From Anaerolineales bacterium (lineage in GTDB: Bacteria; Chloroflexota; Anaerolineae; Anaerolineales; UBA4823): a stretch of 8,902 nt of DNA. How positions within the stretch are numbered: the first letter of the stretch is position 1; each line of letters opens with the position of its first letter. Location: positions 1 through 8,902 of the forward strand of contig JAQUAE010000053.1 of the NCBI GenBank assembly GCA_028687395.1, written 5' to 3'. The notes under the pieces were generated by a model that made no database searches, was not told where the DNA came from, and saw only the letters and a list, made by a program, of their open reading frames with translations. Shown here piece after piece: positions 1 to 6,059 of this stretch. The position numbers and the translations under genes are program-made.

Positions 1-1058
1 TGCTCGGCCCGTGCGCCGGCGGGGCGGCTTACTCTCCCGCCCTCACCGACCTGATCCTCATGGTGCGTAACCACTCCTTCATGTTCCTCACCGGCCCCGA
101 CGTGATCAAGGCGGTCACCGGCGAAACCGTCGACCCCGAGAGTCTGGGCGGCACCGGCGTGCACATGAACCTGACCGGCACCGCACACCTGGCGACGGAT
201 ACCGAAGAAGAGGTGCTGGCACTCACCCGCCGCGTGCTGGGCTATTTCCCTTCCAACAACGTGGAAAATCCGCCCTACCAGGTGCCGGATGACGACGTGC
301 TGCGCATGGACGCCGAGCTGAACAGCATCATTCCGCTCGATCCCAGCACGGCTTACCAGATGCACGAGGTCATCCTCCGCGTCGTCGACCTGGGCACCTT
401 CATCGAGGTGCAACCGGATTGGGCGCGCAACGCCATCGTCGGGCTGGCGCGCATCGGCGGGCACAGCGTGGGCGTCGTCGCTCAGGAGCCCAGCGAGATC
501 GCCGGCGTGATCGACATCGACGCCTCGGACAAGATCGCCCGCTTCGTGCGCATGTGCGATTGTTTCAATATCCCCCTCATCACCTTCGTCGATTCGCCCG
601 GCTTCCTCCCGGGCATGGGTCAGGAGCACGGCGGGATCATCCGCCACGGCGCCAAGGTACTCTACGCTTACTCGGAAGCCACCGTGCCCAAGATCACTGT
701 CATCACCCGCAAGGCTTACGGCGGGGCGTACGTGGTGATGAGCAGCAAGTACCTGGGCACCGATGTGACTTACGCCTGGCCGAGCGCTGAAATCGCCGTG
801 ATGGGCGCCGAGGGCGCGGTCAACATCCTGTTCAAGAAGCGCATCGATAGCGCCCCAGACCCCGCCGTTGAGCGTAAGAAGCTGGTGGAAGAGTACCGCT
901 ACCAGTTTAACAACCCCTATTACGCCGCTCGAGCCGGCTACGTGGACGACATCATCGAGCCGCGCGAGACGCGCCCCAAGATCATCGCCTCCCTGGCGGC
1001 ATTGCGGGACAAATTCGCTTCCGCCCCGGCGCGCAAGCACGGCAACATCCCGGTGTGA
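1..1058 (+). CDS. mmdA: Acyl-CoA carboxyltransferase, alpha subunit of Na+-translocating (methylmalonyl-CoA) decarboxylase, 5' partial
   Basis: The reading frame is open through the left edge; the first whole codon is at 3, giving 351 visible residues. Family members run about 510-520, so roughly 160 N-terminal residues are missing. The enzyme moves the carboxyl group from an acyl-CoA to protein-bound biotin. The visible part starts at the first oxyanion-hole loop (GPCAGGAAYSPALTD) and contains the whole second crotonase-like half: DSPGFLPGMGQEHGGIIRHG, the second oxyanion-hole loop RKAYGGAYVVM near 711-740, AWPSAEIAVMG, and the typical C-terminal end KHGNIPV. The same core occurs in propionyl-CoA carboxylase beta subunits, MmdA and the 12S transcarboxylase subunit. 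The next three genes are gamma, biotin-carrier and beta pump subunits and no biotin carboxylase is seen, which favours decarboxylase. Methylmalonyl-CoA is the likely substrate; another acyl-CoA is possible. The specificity position carries Val, not Asp. Confidence 0.9.
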   Translation, partial: LGPCAGGAAYSPALTDLILMVRNHSFMFLTGPDVIKAVTGETVDPESLGGTGVHMNLTGTAHLATDTEEEVLALTRRVLGYFPSNNVENPPYQVPDDDVLRMDAELNSIIPLDPSTAYQMHEVILRVVDLGTFIEVQPDWARNAIVGLARIGGHSVGVVAQEPSEIAGVIDIDASDKIARFVRMCDCFNIPLITFVDSPGFLPGMGQEHGGIIRHGAKVLYAYSEATVPKITVITRKAYGGAYVVMSSKYLGTDVTYAWPSAEIAVMGAEGAVNILFKKRIDSAPDPAVERKKLVEEYRYQFNNPYYAARAGYVDDIIEPRETRPKIIASLAALRDKFASAPARKHGNIPV

Positions 1059-1083
1059 GCCAGCTTTCAGATGAGATATTACC

Positions 1084-1401
1084 ATGCCATCTGATCTCCT
1101 CCTGGCGTTGCTGATCACGCTGGTCGGCATGGGGCTGGTCTTCGGCGCCATCCTGCTGCTCTGGCTGCTGATGCTCGCCCTGATCGCGCTTTCCCGTCGC
1201 CCGGCGCAACCCGAAGTAGCCGACGAGAAGGTCGAACGCGACCTTAAACGCCAGGCAGCGGCGGTCGCCGTGGGCATTGCCCTGGCTGAGAAGGACGCCA
1301 ACCGTATCCGTGAGTTTCCCCTTCCCCCCACTGCCCTGGTGAGCGCCTGGCAGGCGGTGATGCGCGGCAACATGCTGCGCAAAAGAGGTCCATTGAGATG
1401 A
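1084..1401 (+). CDS. Na+-translocating decarboxylase gamma subunit (OadG/MmdC-like)
   Basis: A 105-residue membrane protein. Residues about 5-37 form one long hydrophobic helix (ITLVGMGLVFGAILLLWLLM) with the VGMGLVF signature of OadG-family gamma subunits. A charged segment (EKVERDLKRQ) and an Ala/Val-rich stretch follow, and the basic C-terminus includes SAWQAVMRGNMLRKR. In the known oxaloacetate and methylmalonyl-CoA decarboxylases the gamma subunit ties the soluble carboxyltransferase to the membrane beta subunit and supports assembly. The gene starts 25 bases after the carboxyltransferase stop with only a weak GAG-type ribosome site near 1073-1075. Its stop overlaps the next start as ATGA (1398-1401), which suggests translational coupling. 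The family is defined more by hydropathy and context than by strict residues, so the call leans on position in the operon. Confidence 0.82.
   Translation: MPSDLLLALLITLVGMGLVFGAILLLWLLMLALIALSRRPAQPEVADEKVERDLKRQAAAVAVGIALAEKDANRIREFPLPPTALVSAWQAVMRGNMLRKRGPLR
1384..1389 (+). promoter_or_regulatory. Ribosome binding site of the biotin-carrier gene
   Basis: The purine-rich AGAGGT lies 8 bases before the ATG at 1398, inside the end of the gamma-subunit gene. It supports the ATG within the ATGA overlap as the real start of the carrier gene. Confidence 0.5.
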
Positions 1402-1871
1402 TTTATCGGGTTAAAGTAGAAAACCGCATCTTTACTGTTGAAGTGAAGAATATCCACGCCAACCCCGTCATTGCAGTGGTAGATGGCGAGGAAATCGAAA
1501 TCTGGCCGTACGGTGGGGGTGGTCCCAAGGCTTATCAAGTGCGCCCGACGGAAGCCGCCAAGTCCACCGCTGATGAGCCAGCAATGCCCAAGAAGGACAG
1601 TGCACCAACCGGCAGAGAGGCCCCACCTTCCCCATCCACCAACGCAGCGCTGGCTAACTCCGCCCAGGTGCAGGCGCCCATCCCCGGTGTGATCTACACG
1701 ATTGCGGTGCACCCCGGCGACGAAGTGGCTCCCGGGCAGGAGCTATGCGTGATCGAGGCGATGAAGATGAAGAACGTCATCCGCGCGACACGCTCCGGCA
1801 CGATCACCGCCGTGCACGTCTCCCCCGGGCAGGCGGTGCAGCACCGCGACGTCCTCATCGAGTACGCCTAA
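1398..1871 (+). CDS. Biotin carrier protein of the Na+-translocating decarboxylase
   Basis: A 157-residue carrier with three parts: an N-terminal small beta domain (residues 1-38, YRVKVENRIFTVEVKNI), a Pro/Ala/Ser-rich flexible linker (about 45-90), and a C-terminal biotinyl domain (about 91-157). The biotinylation motif is EAMKMKN; the modified residue is Lys123 (codon 1764-1766), flanked by both conserved Met residues. PIPGVI and the SGTITAVHVSPGQAV hairpin are typical of biotinyl domains. The protein shuttles CO2 as carboxybiotin from the carboxyltransferase to the membrane beta subunit, where it is released. It corresponds to the separate biotin-carrier subunit of methylmalonyl-CoA and glutaconyl-CoA decarboxylases, or the C-terminal domain of oxaloacetate decarboxylase alpha. 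The start is fixed by the 4-base overlap with the upstream gene. The next gene lies in the same reading frame after one TAA. Confidence 0.9.
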   Translation: MIYRVKVENRIFTVEVKNIHANPVIAVVDGEEIEIWPYGGGGPKAYQVRPTEAAKSTADEPAMPKKDSAPTGREAPPSPSTNAALANSAQVQAPIPGVIYTIAVHPGDEVAPGQELCVIEAMKMKNVIRATRSGTITAVHVSPGQAVQHRDVLIEYA

Positions 1872-1883
1872 GTTGATTGCCGC

Positions 1884-3011
1884 ATGGATGTAAACGCAGC
1901 GCTGGCGGAACTGTTCAAAGGACTGGCTGGCTTCACCCTGGGCAACGCTCTGATGATGCTGGTGGGCCTGGCCTTGATTGCCCTGGCAGTTATCAAGGAA
2001 TACGAGCCTGTCCTGCTCTTGCCGATTGGGTTTGGCTGCATGTTGGCCAACATCCCCCTGACCGGCCTCTCGGAGCCGGGCGGCCTGTTTGCCGTGCTGT
2101 ACAAGGCGGGCATCGACACCGAGCTCTTCCCCCTGCTGATTTTCGTCGGCGTGGGGGCGATGATCGACTTCAGCCCGCTGCTGGCGCAGCCGCAGATGGT
2201 CTTGTTAGGCGCAGCCGGGCAGTTCGGCATTTTCGGCACCCTGTTGCTGGCTGTACTGCTGGGCTTCCCACTCAACGAAGCTGCCTCCATCGGCGTCATC
2301 GGCGCCATCGATGGGCCGACCTCCATCTTCGTGGCCAATAAGCTGGCGCCGCGGCTTCTGGCGCCCATCGCCGTGGCGGCCTACTCGTACATGAGCCTGG
2401 TGCCTATCATCCAGCCGCCCCTGATGAAGCTGCTTACCACCCCCGCCGAGCGGCGCATCCGCATGGAATATTCACCGCGGATCATCTCGCGCCGTGTGCG
2501 CATCCTCTTTCCTATCGCCGTGACCGTATTGGTGGGCTTGTTGGTGCCCGCAGCCACACCCCTGATCAGCATGCTGATGCTGGGCAACCTGCTGCGTGAA
2601 AGCGGCGTGGTCGAGCGACTGAGCAGAGCCGCACAGAATGAGATCGCCAACGTCGCCACGCTCTTCCTGGGCTTGACCATCGGCTCGACGATGAGCGCAG
2701 GCAGTTTCCTGAATTGGGACACGTTGCAAATCCTGGTCCTCGGCCTGGTTGCCTTTACCCTGGACACGGTGGCGGGCCTGCTCTTCGGCAAGCTCATGGC
2801 TCGCTTGAGTGGCGGTAAAATCAACCCGCTAATCGGCGCAGCGGGGATCAGCGCCTTTCCCATGGCCGGGCGCCTGGCCGCCAGGGTGGCTCAGGACGAG
2901 GATTTCGATAACTTCATCCTGATGCACGCCATGGGGGTGAACACCGCAGGGCAGCTCGGAAGCGTGATTGCCGGCGGGGTATTGTTGGCACTGGTCTTGA
3001 CCCTGAGCTGA
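1884..3011 (+). CDS. Na+-translocating decarboxylase beta subunit (OadB/MmdB)
   Basis: A 375-residue polytopic membrane protein that decarboxylates carboxybiotin and pumps Na+ out of the cell. It is collinear with OadB/MmdB/GcdB: hydrophobic segments from residue 17 on, the conserved block with DGPTSIFVANKLAP (143-156) and AYSYMSLVPIIQPPLMK (166-182), then KINPLIGAAGISAFPMAGR (312-330) and a last helix containing GVNTAGQLGS (351-360). Compared with Klebsiella OadB from memory, the residues important for Na+ or proton coupling are all present: Asp143 (Asp203), Tyr169 (Tyr229), Asn314 (Asn373), Gly318 (Gly377), Ser323 (Ser382) and Arg330 (Arg389). At 375 residues it is slightly shorter than the Klebsiella protein, mainly at the N-terminus. 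The loop before the key Asp reads GAID rather than the usual GGAD. No good Shine-Dalgarno precedes the ATG, so translation probably depends on coupling to the carrier gene 12 bases upstream. Confidence 0.95.
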   Translation: MDVNAALAELFKGLAGFTLGNALMMLVGLALIALAVIKEYEPVLLLPIGFGCMLANIPLTGLSEPGGLFAVLYKAGIDTELFPLLIFVGVGAMIDFSPLLAQPQMVLLGAAGQFGIFGTLLLAVLLGFPLNEAASIGVIGAIDGPTSIFVANKLAPRLLAPIAVAAYSYMSLVPIIQPPLMKLLTTPAERRIRMEYSPRIISRRVRILFPIAVTVLVGLLVPAATPLISMLMLGNLLRESGVVERLSRAAQNEIANVATLFLGLTIGSTMSAGSFLNWDTLQILVLGLVAFTLDTVAGLLFGKLMARLSGGKINPLIGAAGISAFPMAGRLAARVAQDEDFDNFILMHAMGVNTAGQLGSVIAGGVLLALVLTLS

Positions 3012-3038
3012 CGAGCACATTCCCAGATTGCGATTCAA

Positions 3039-3067
3039 TTGACGGGGAAAATGAACCGGGTTAAACT
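3039..3067 (+). promoter_or_regulatory. Candidate sigma-70 promoter for the aminotransferase-pckA pair
   Basis: In the 109-bp gap after the beta subunit, TTGACG (3039-3044, five of six matches to the -35 consensus) is separated by 17 bases from TAAACT (3062-3067, four of six matches to -10). This would start transcription near 3074, about 45 bases before the ATG. No clear terminator is seen upstream, so read-through from the decarboxylase operon is also possible. Confidence 0.45.
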
Positions 3068-3110
3068 CTCCATCATCGAAAATATACGTTCCGAACTGAT
3101 CTCCAATCAC

Positions 3111-3115
3111 AGGAG
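3111..3115 (+). promoter_or_regulatory. Ribosome binding site of the aminotransferase gene
   Basis: A consensus AGGAG ends five bases before the ATG at 3121 and fixes that start. It is the clearest Shine-Dalgarno on the plus strand of this window, in contrast to the weak or absent sites of the gamma- and beta-subunit genes. Confidence 0.75.
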
Positions 3116-3120
3116 TAGAT

Positions 3121-4338
3121 ATGACTATCAGCCACCTCGCAAGTTCGATCATTGAGTCGCCTACTCTGCGCCTCAATGAGGAAGCCAGGCTCTTGCGTGA
3201 ACGCGGCGAGGCCGTCATTCACCTTGGGATCGGCGAACCGAAGAACAGAGCGCCGGTCACCGCCATCCTGTCTTCGGCCGCCAAATTGAGCAGCGGTGAC
3301 GTAAAATACACCCCCACCGATGGGACGCCCTCGCTGAAGAAAGCCATCCTGCGCTACACCGAGGAGAACTACGACAAGGTGGTCGCTCCGGAAAACGTGG
3401 TGGTCTCGTCGGGCGCCAAGCTCTCTTTATACTTCGTCATGTTCAGCATCCTCAATCCGCAGGACGAGGTCATCATCCTGGCGCCCTACTGGGTGAGTTA
3501 CCCACAGATCGTCAAGATGGTCTACGGCGTGCCGGTCATCGTCACCCCCGAGGACGGCTCCTTCCAGCCGCGCCTCGAAGAAGTCGAGCGGGCGCTCAGC
3601 TCGTACACCAAGGCGATCATCGTCAACAGCCCGAATAACCCATCCGGGGTGGTCTACCCGGAGGAGTTCATCGCCGCCCTGGTCGAGCTGTGCGAGAAGA
3701 AGAACATCTACCTCATCATGGACGACATCTACCACAAGCTGGTCTTCGATGGCAAGCGCGCCGTGCCGGCCTATCGCTACGCTCGCAAGGACATCGACCA
3801 ATCCAACATCATCGTGATCAACGGGGTATCCAAGCTTTACGGGATGACCGGCTTCCGCATCGGCTGGGTGGTAGCCAGCCGCAAGCTGGCCGAAATACTC
3901 AACAACGTGCAGGCGCAGACCGAATCGTGCACCTCGGTGGTGCTACAGGCAGCGGCGGAGGGCGCCCTCAACGGCATGCAAAGCATCGTGGAGAACCTGC
4001 GCCTGACCATCGAGAACAACCGCAACGTCACCATGCAGGAGCTGCATTCCTTCACGGACGTGCGCGTGACCAAGCCGGATGGCACCTTCTACTGCCTGCC
4101 CGATTTTCGCGCCTACAGTGCCAATTCCACCGAGCTGGCCGAATTCCTGCTGCGCAAGGCGCTGGTAGTCACCGTCCCGGGCGTGGAATTTGGCATGGAA
4201 GGGCACCTGCGCTTGAGCTTTTCAGGCACGGTCAAGGACATCTTGCAAGGCGTCGAACGCATTAAGTGGGCGCTCGATCCCAACTCGCCGAACGAAATCT
4301 ACATTGGTGACCGCAAGCTGGTCAGGGATTGGCTATGA
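3121..4338 (+). CDS. aspB: PLP-dependent aspartate aminotransferase (class I/II, fold type I, AspB-like)
   Basis: A 405-residue cytosolic aminotransferase, expected to interconvert aspartate plus 2-oxoglutarate with oxaloacetate plus glutamate. Family motifs in order: APYWVSYPQ (121-129, Trp stacking on PLP), NSPNNPSG (169-176), DDIY (201-204, Asp on the pyridine nitrogen and Tyr on the PLP oxygen), NGVSKLYGMTGFRIGW (234-249) with Lys238 as the Schiff-base lysine, and HLRLSFS (362-368) with Arg364 for the substrate alpha-carboxylate. Lys100 and Thr15 align with Lys101 and Thr16 of Thermus thermophilus aspartate aminotransferase, which recognise acidic substrates (recalled, not computed). This favours aspartate over aromatic substrates, although prephenate or alanine aminotransferase activity cannot be excluded. 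A C-terminal tail of about 20 residues beyond the core looks slightly long. The stop overlaps the pckA start as ATGA. Confidence 0.85.
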   Translation: MTISHLASSIIESPTLRLNEEARLLRERGEAVIHLGIGEPKNRAPVTAILSSAAKLSSGDVKYTPTDGTPSLKKAILRYTEENYDKVVAPENVVVSSGAKLSLYFVMFSILNPQDEVIILAPYWVSYPQIVKMVYGVPVIVTPEDGSFQPRLEEVERALSSYTKAIIVNSPNNPSGVVYPEEFIAALVELCEKKNIYLIMDDIYHKLVFDGKRAVPAYRYARKDIDQSNIIVINGVSKLYGMTGFRIGWVVASRKLAEILNNVQAQTESCTSVVLQAAAEGALNGMQSIVENLRLTIENNRNVTMQELHSFTDVRVTKPDGTFYCLPDFRAYSANSTELAEFLLRKALVVTVPGVEFGMEGHLRLSFSGTVKDILQGVERIKWALDPNSPNEIYIGDRKLVRDWL

Positions 4339-5975
4339 ACAACATTCTGGATATTAAATCCCCCGCTGAAGCCCAGGCGGCGGATTTAAAAAGCGATTAC
4401 GGGCTGGATTACCAGGGTTTTCACAATCTGAACCGGGTGTACTGGAACCTGCCCGTTGAATCCCTCTATGAAGAAGTCATCTTCCGCAACGAAGGCAAGA
4501 TCACCTTTCAGGGCCCGGTCGCGGTCAACACCGGAAAATACACCGCGCGCGCTGCGGAGGACAAGGTCATCGTTCGTGAGACGTCCACGGAAGGGCATAT
4601 CTGGTGGGGGCAGTACAACCGCCCGTATAGCGAGGAGAAGTTCAACGACCTGTTCAACCGTATCCAGGGCTTTCTGCAAGGGCGGGACGTCTTCGTCCAG
4701 GATTGTTACGCCGGCGCGGACCCCACTTCGCGCCTGCCCATTCGCATCGTGACCGAAAAAGCCTGGCACAGCCTGTTTGCCCGCAACATGTTCCTGACAC
4801 CGCAGAGCAGTGAAGAATATCGCCGCCACGTTCCGGAATTCACAGTTATCTCCGTGCCAACCTTCAAGGCTTTCCCACCCGTGGACGGCACCGCCGGGCA
4901 GACGGTGATTGCCATCAACTTTCCACAGAAGCTGTGCATCGTCGGCAACTCCGGTTACGCCGGCGAGATCAAGAAGTCCATCTTCACCATCATGAACTTC
5001 CTGCTCCCCCTGGATGGCGTCATGCCCATGCACTGCTCGGCAAACATCGGCGCGCAGGGTGACGTCGCTCTCTTCTTCGGACTCTCGGGCACAGGCAAGA
5101 CCACCCTCTCCGCTGACCCGCGACGCCGCCTGATCGGTGACGACGAGCACGGCTGGAACGACGAGGGAGTGTTCAATTTCGAGGCTGGCTGCTACGCCAA
5201 GGTGATCGCTCTCTCCCCTGGCGCCGAGCCGCAGATTTACGCCTGCACCCAGCGCTTCGGCACCATCCTGGAGAACGTGGTTTTCGATCCGCTCACCCGC
5301 AAGACCGATCTGGACGACGATACTATCACCGAGAATACGCGGGCTTCCTACCCACTCGAATACATCGAGAACGCCGTGCCGGAGATGGCTGGGGGGCACC
5401 CGCGCAACATTATCCTGCTCACCTGCGACGCCTCGGGCGTTATGCCGCCCATTGCCCGGCTGACCCCCGACCAGGCCCTGTATCACTTCATCTCAGGCTA
5501 CACCGCCAAGGTTGGGGCGACCGAGCTGGGTCTGGGGGAGGAGCCGGAGATCACCTTCAGCACCTGCTTCGGCGGTCCGTTCATGGTGCACCACCCCTCA
5601 GTGTATGCCGACCTGTTGAAGCGCAAAATACTGCGTTATGGGGTCAATTGCTGGTTGTTGAACACCGGCTGGATCGGCGGGCCGTATGGTATCGGCAAGC
5701 GCATCAGCATCCACTACACTCGCTCGATCCTGAACGCCGCCCTCAACGGCGACCTGGCTGAGGTCGAATACCAGACCGACCCGGTATTCGGCTTCCAGGT
5801 GCCCAAGAGCTGCCCGGAAGTGCCGGATAGCATCCTGGAGCCTGCCAGCGCCTGGCCAGACCGGGATAAGTACTTCAAGAAGTATCGCGCCCTGGCGTCG
5901 CGCTTCGTGGATAATTTCAAGAAATTCGAGGAGAACGTCCCCCCCGAGGTGAAGGTAGCCGGACCGCGGATTTAA
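4335..5975 (+). CDS. pckA: ATP-dependent phosphoenolpyruvate carboxykinase
   Basis: A 546-residue PEP carboxykinase (oxaloacetate + ATP = PEP + CO2 + ADP), usual length for the ATP family. I chose ATG 4335 because AGGGA (4324-4328) lies six bases before it and it overlaps the upstream stop as ATGA; a TTG two codons earlier is less likely. Key sites, with E. coli equivalents from memory: P-loop GLSGTGKTTLS (249-259) with Lys255 (Lys254), metal ligands Lys214, His233 in MHCSANIG and Asp270 in GDDEHGW (Lys213, His232, Asp269), NTRASYP with Arg336 (Arg333), and Arg72 (Arg65). The block NTGWIGGPYGIGKRISIHYT is typical. Two usually strict loops differ: GKYTARAAEDK where GxxTGRSPKDK is usual, and AKVGATELG where AKVAGTExG is usual. 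Catalytic residues are intact, so activity is expected. The direction may be gluconeogenic or, in fermenters, carboxylating with ATP gain. Confidence 0.96.
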   Translation: MNNILDIKSPAEAQAADLKSDYGLDYQGFHNLNRVYWNLPVESLYEEVIFRNEGKITFQGPVAVNTGKYTARAAEDKVIVRETSTEGHIWWGQYNRPYSEEKFNDLFNRIQGFLQGRDVFVQDCYAGADPTSRLPIRIVTEKAWHSLFARNMFLTPQSSEEYRRHVPEFTVISVPTFKAFPPVDGTAGQTVIAINFPQKLCIVGNSGYAGEIKKSIFTIMNFLLPLDGVMPMHCSANIGAQGDVALFFGLSGTGKTTLSADPRRRLIGDDEHGWNDEGVFNFEAGCYAKVIALSPGAEPQIYACTQRFGTILENVVFDPLTRKTDLDDDTITENTRASYPLEYIENAVPEMAGGHPRNIILLTCDASGVMPPIARLTPDQALYHFISGYTAKVGATELGLGEEPEITFSTCFGGPFMVHHPSVYADLLKRKILRYGVNCWLLNTGWIGGPYGIGKRISIHYTRSILNAALNGDLAEVEYQTDPVFGFQVPKSCPEVPDSILEPASAWPDRDKYFKKYRALASRFVDNFKKFEENVPPEVKVAGPRI

Positions 5976-5982
5976 ACCCCCA

Positions 5983-5995
5983 GGCGCTGAGCGCC
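5983..5995. terminator. GC-rich inverted repeat in the convergent pckA/hflX gap (possible bidirectional terminator)
   Basis: GGCGCT and AGCGCC flank a single G, eight bases past the pckA stop. A second weak pairing, CCAGC (5994-5998) with GCTGG (6012-6016), overlaps it. Neither arm is followed by a T-run on either strand, so a classical intrinsic terminator is not shown. The rest of the 84-bp gap contains only a 9-base direct repeat, AAGAAATCC, at 6019-6027 and 6032-6040. Placement between convergent genes is the main reason to suspect termination here. Confidence 0.25.
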
Positions 5996-6059
5996 AGCAC
6001 GCGCCTCTTGCGCTGGGCAAGAAATCCGGATAAGAAATCCAGCCGCGCGTTGAGAGTCT

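Noticed and set aside
1558..1670. Pro/Ala/Ser-rich stretch in the biotin-carrier gene as a possible insertion or repeat
   Set aside because: A flexible linker of this kind before the biotinyl domain is normal for the family and shows no repeated unit.
1868..2863. Minus-strand open frames opposite the beta-subunit gene
   Set aside because: They are mirror frames of a strongly conserved membrane-protein gene; their Ser/Pro/Arg-rich translations look like artefacts.
4329..4334. TTG at 4329 as the pckA start
   Set aside because: ATG 4335 has better Shine-Dalgarno spacing (AGGGA plus six bases) and forms a typical ATGA overlap with the upstream stop.
4386..5486. Long open frame of 366 codons on the minus strand inside pckA
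   Set aside because: It lies fully antisense to a well-supported pckA, its translation has no recognisable motif, and long antisense frames are common opposite GC-rich coding sequence.
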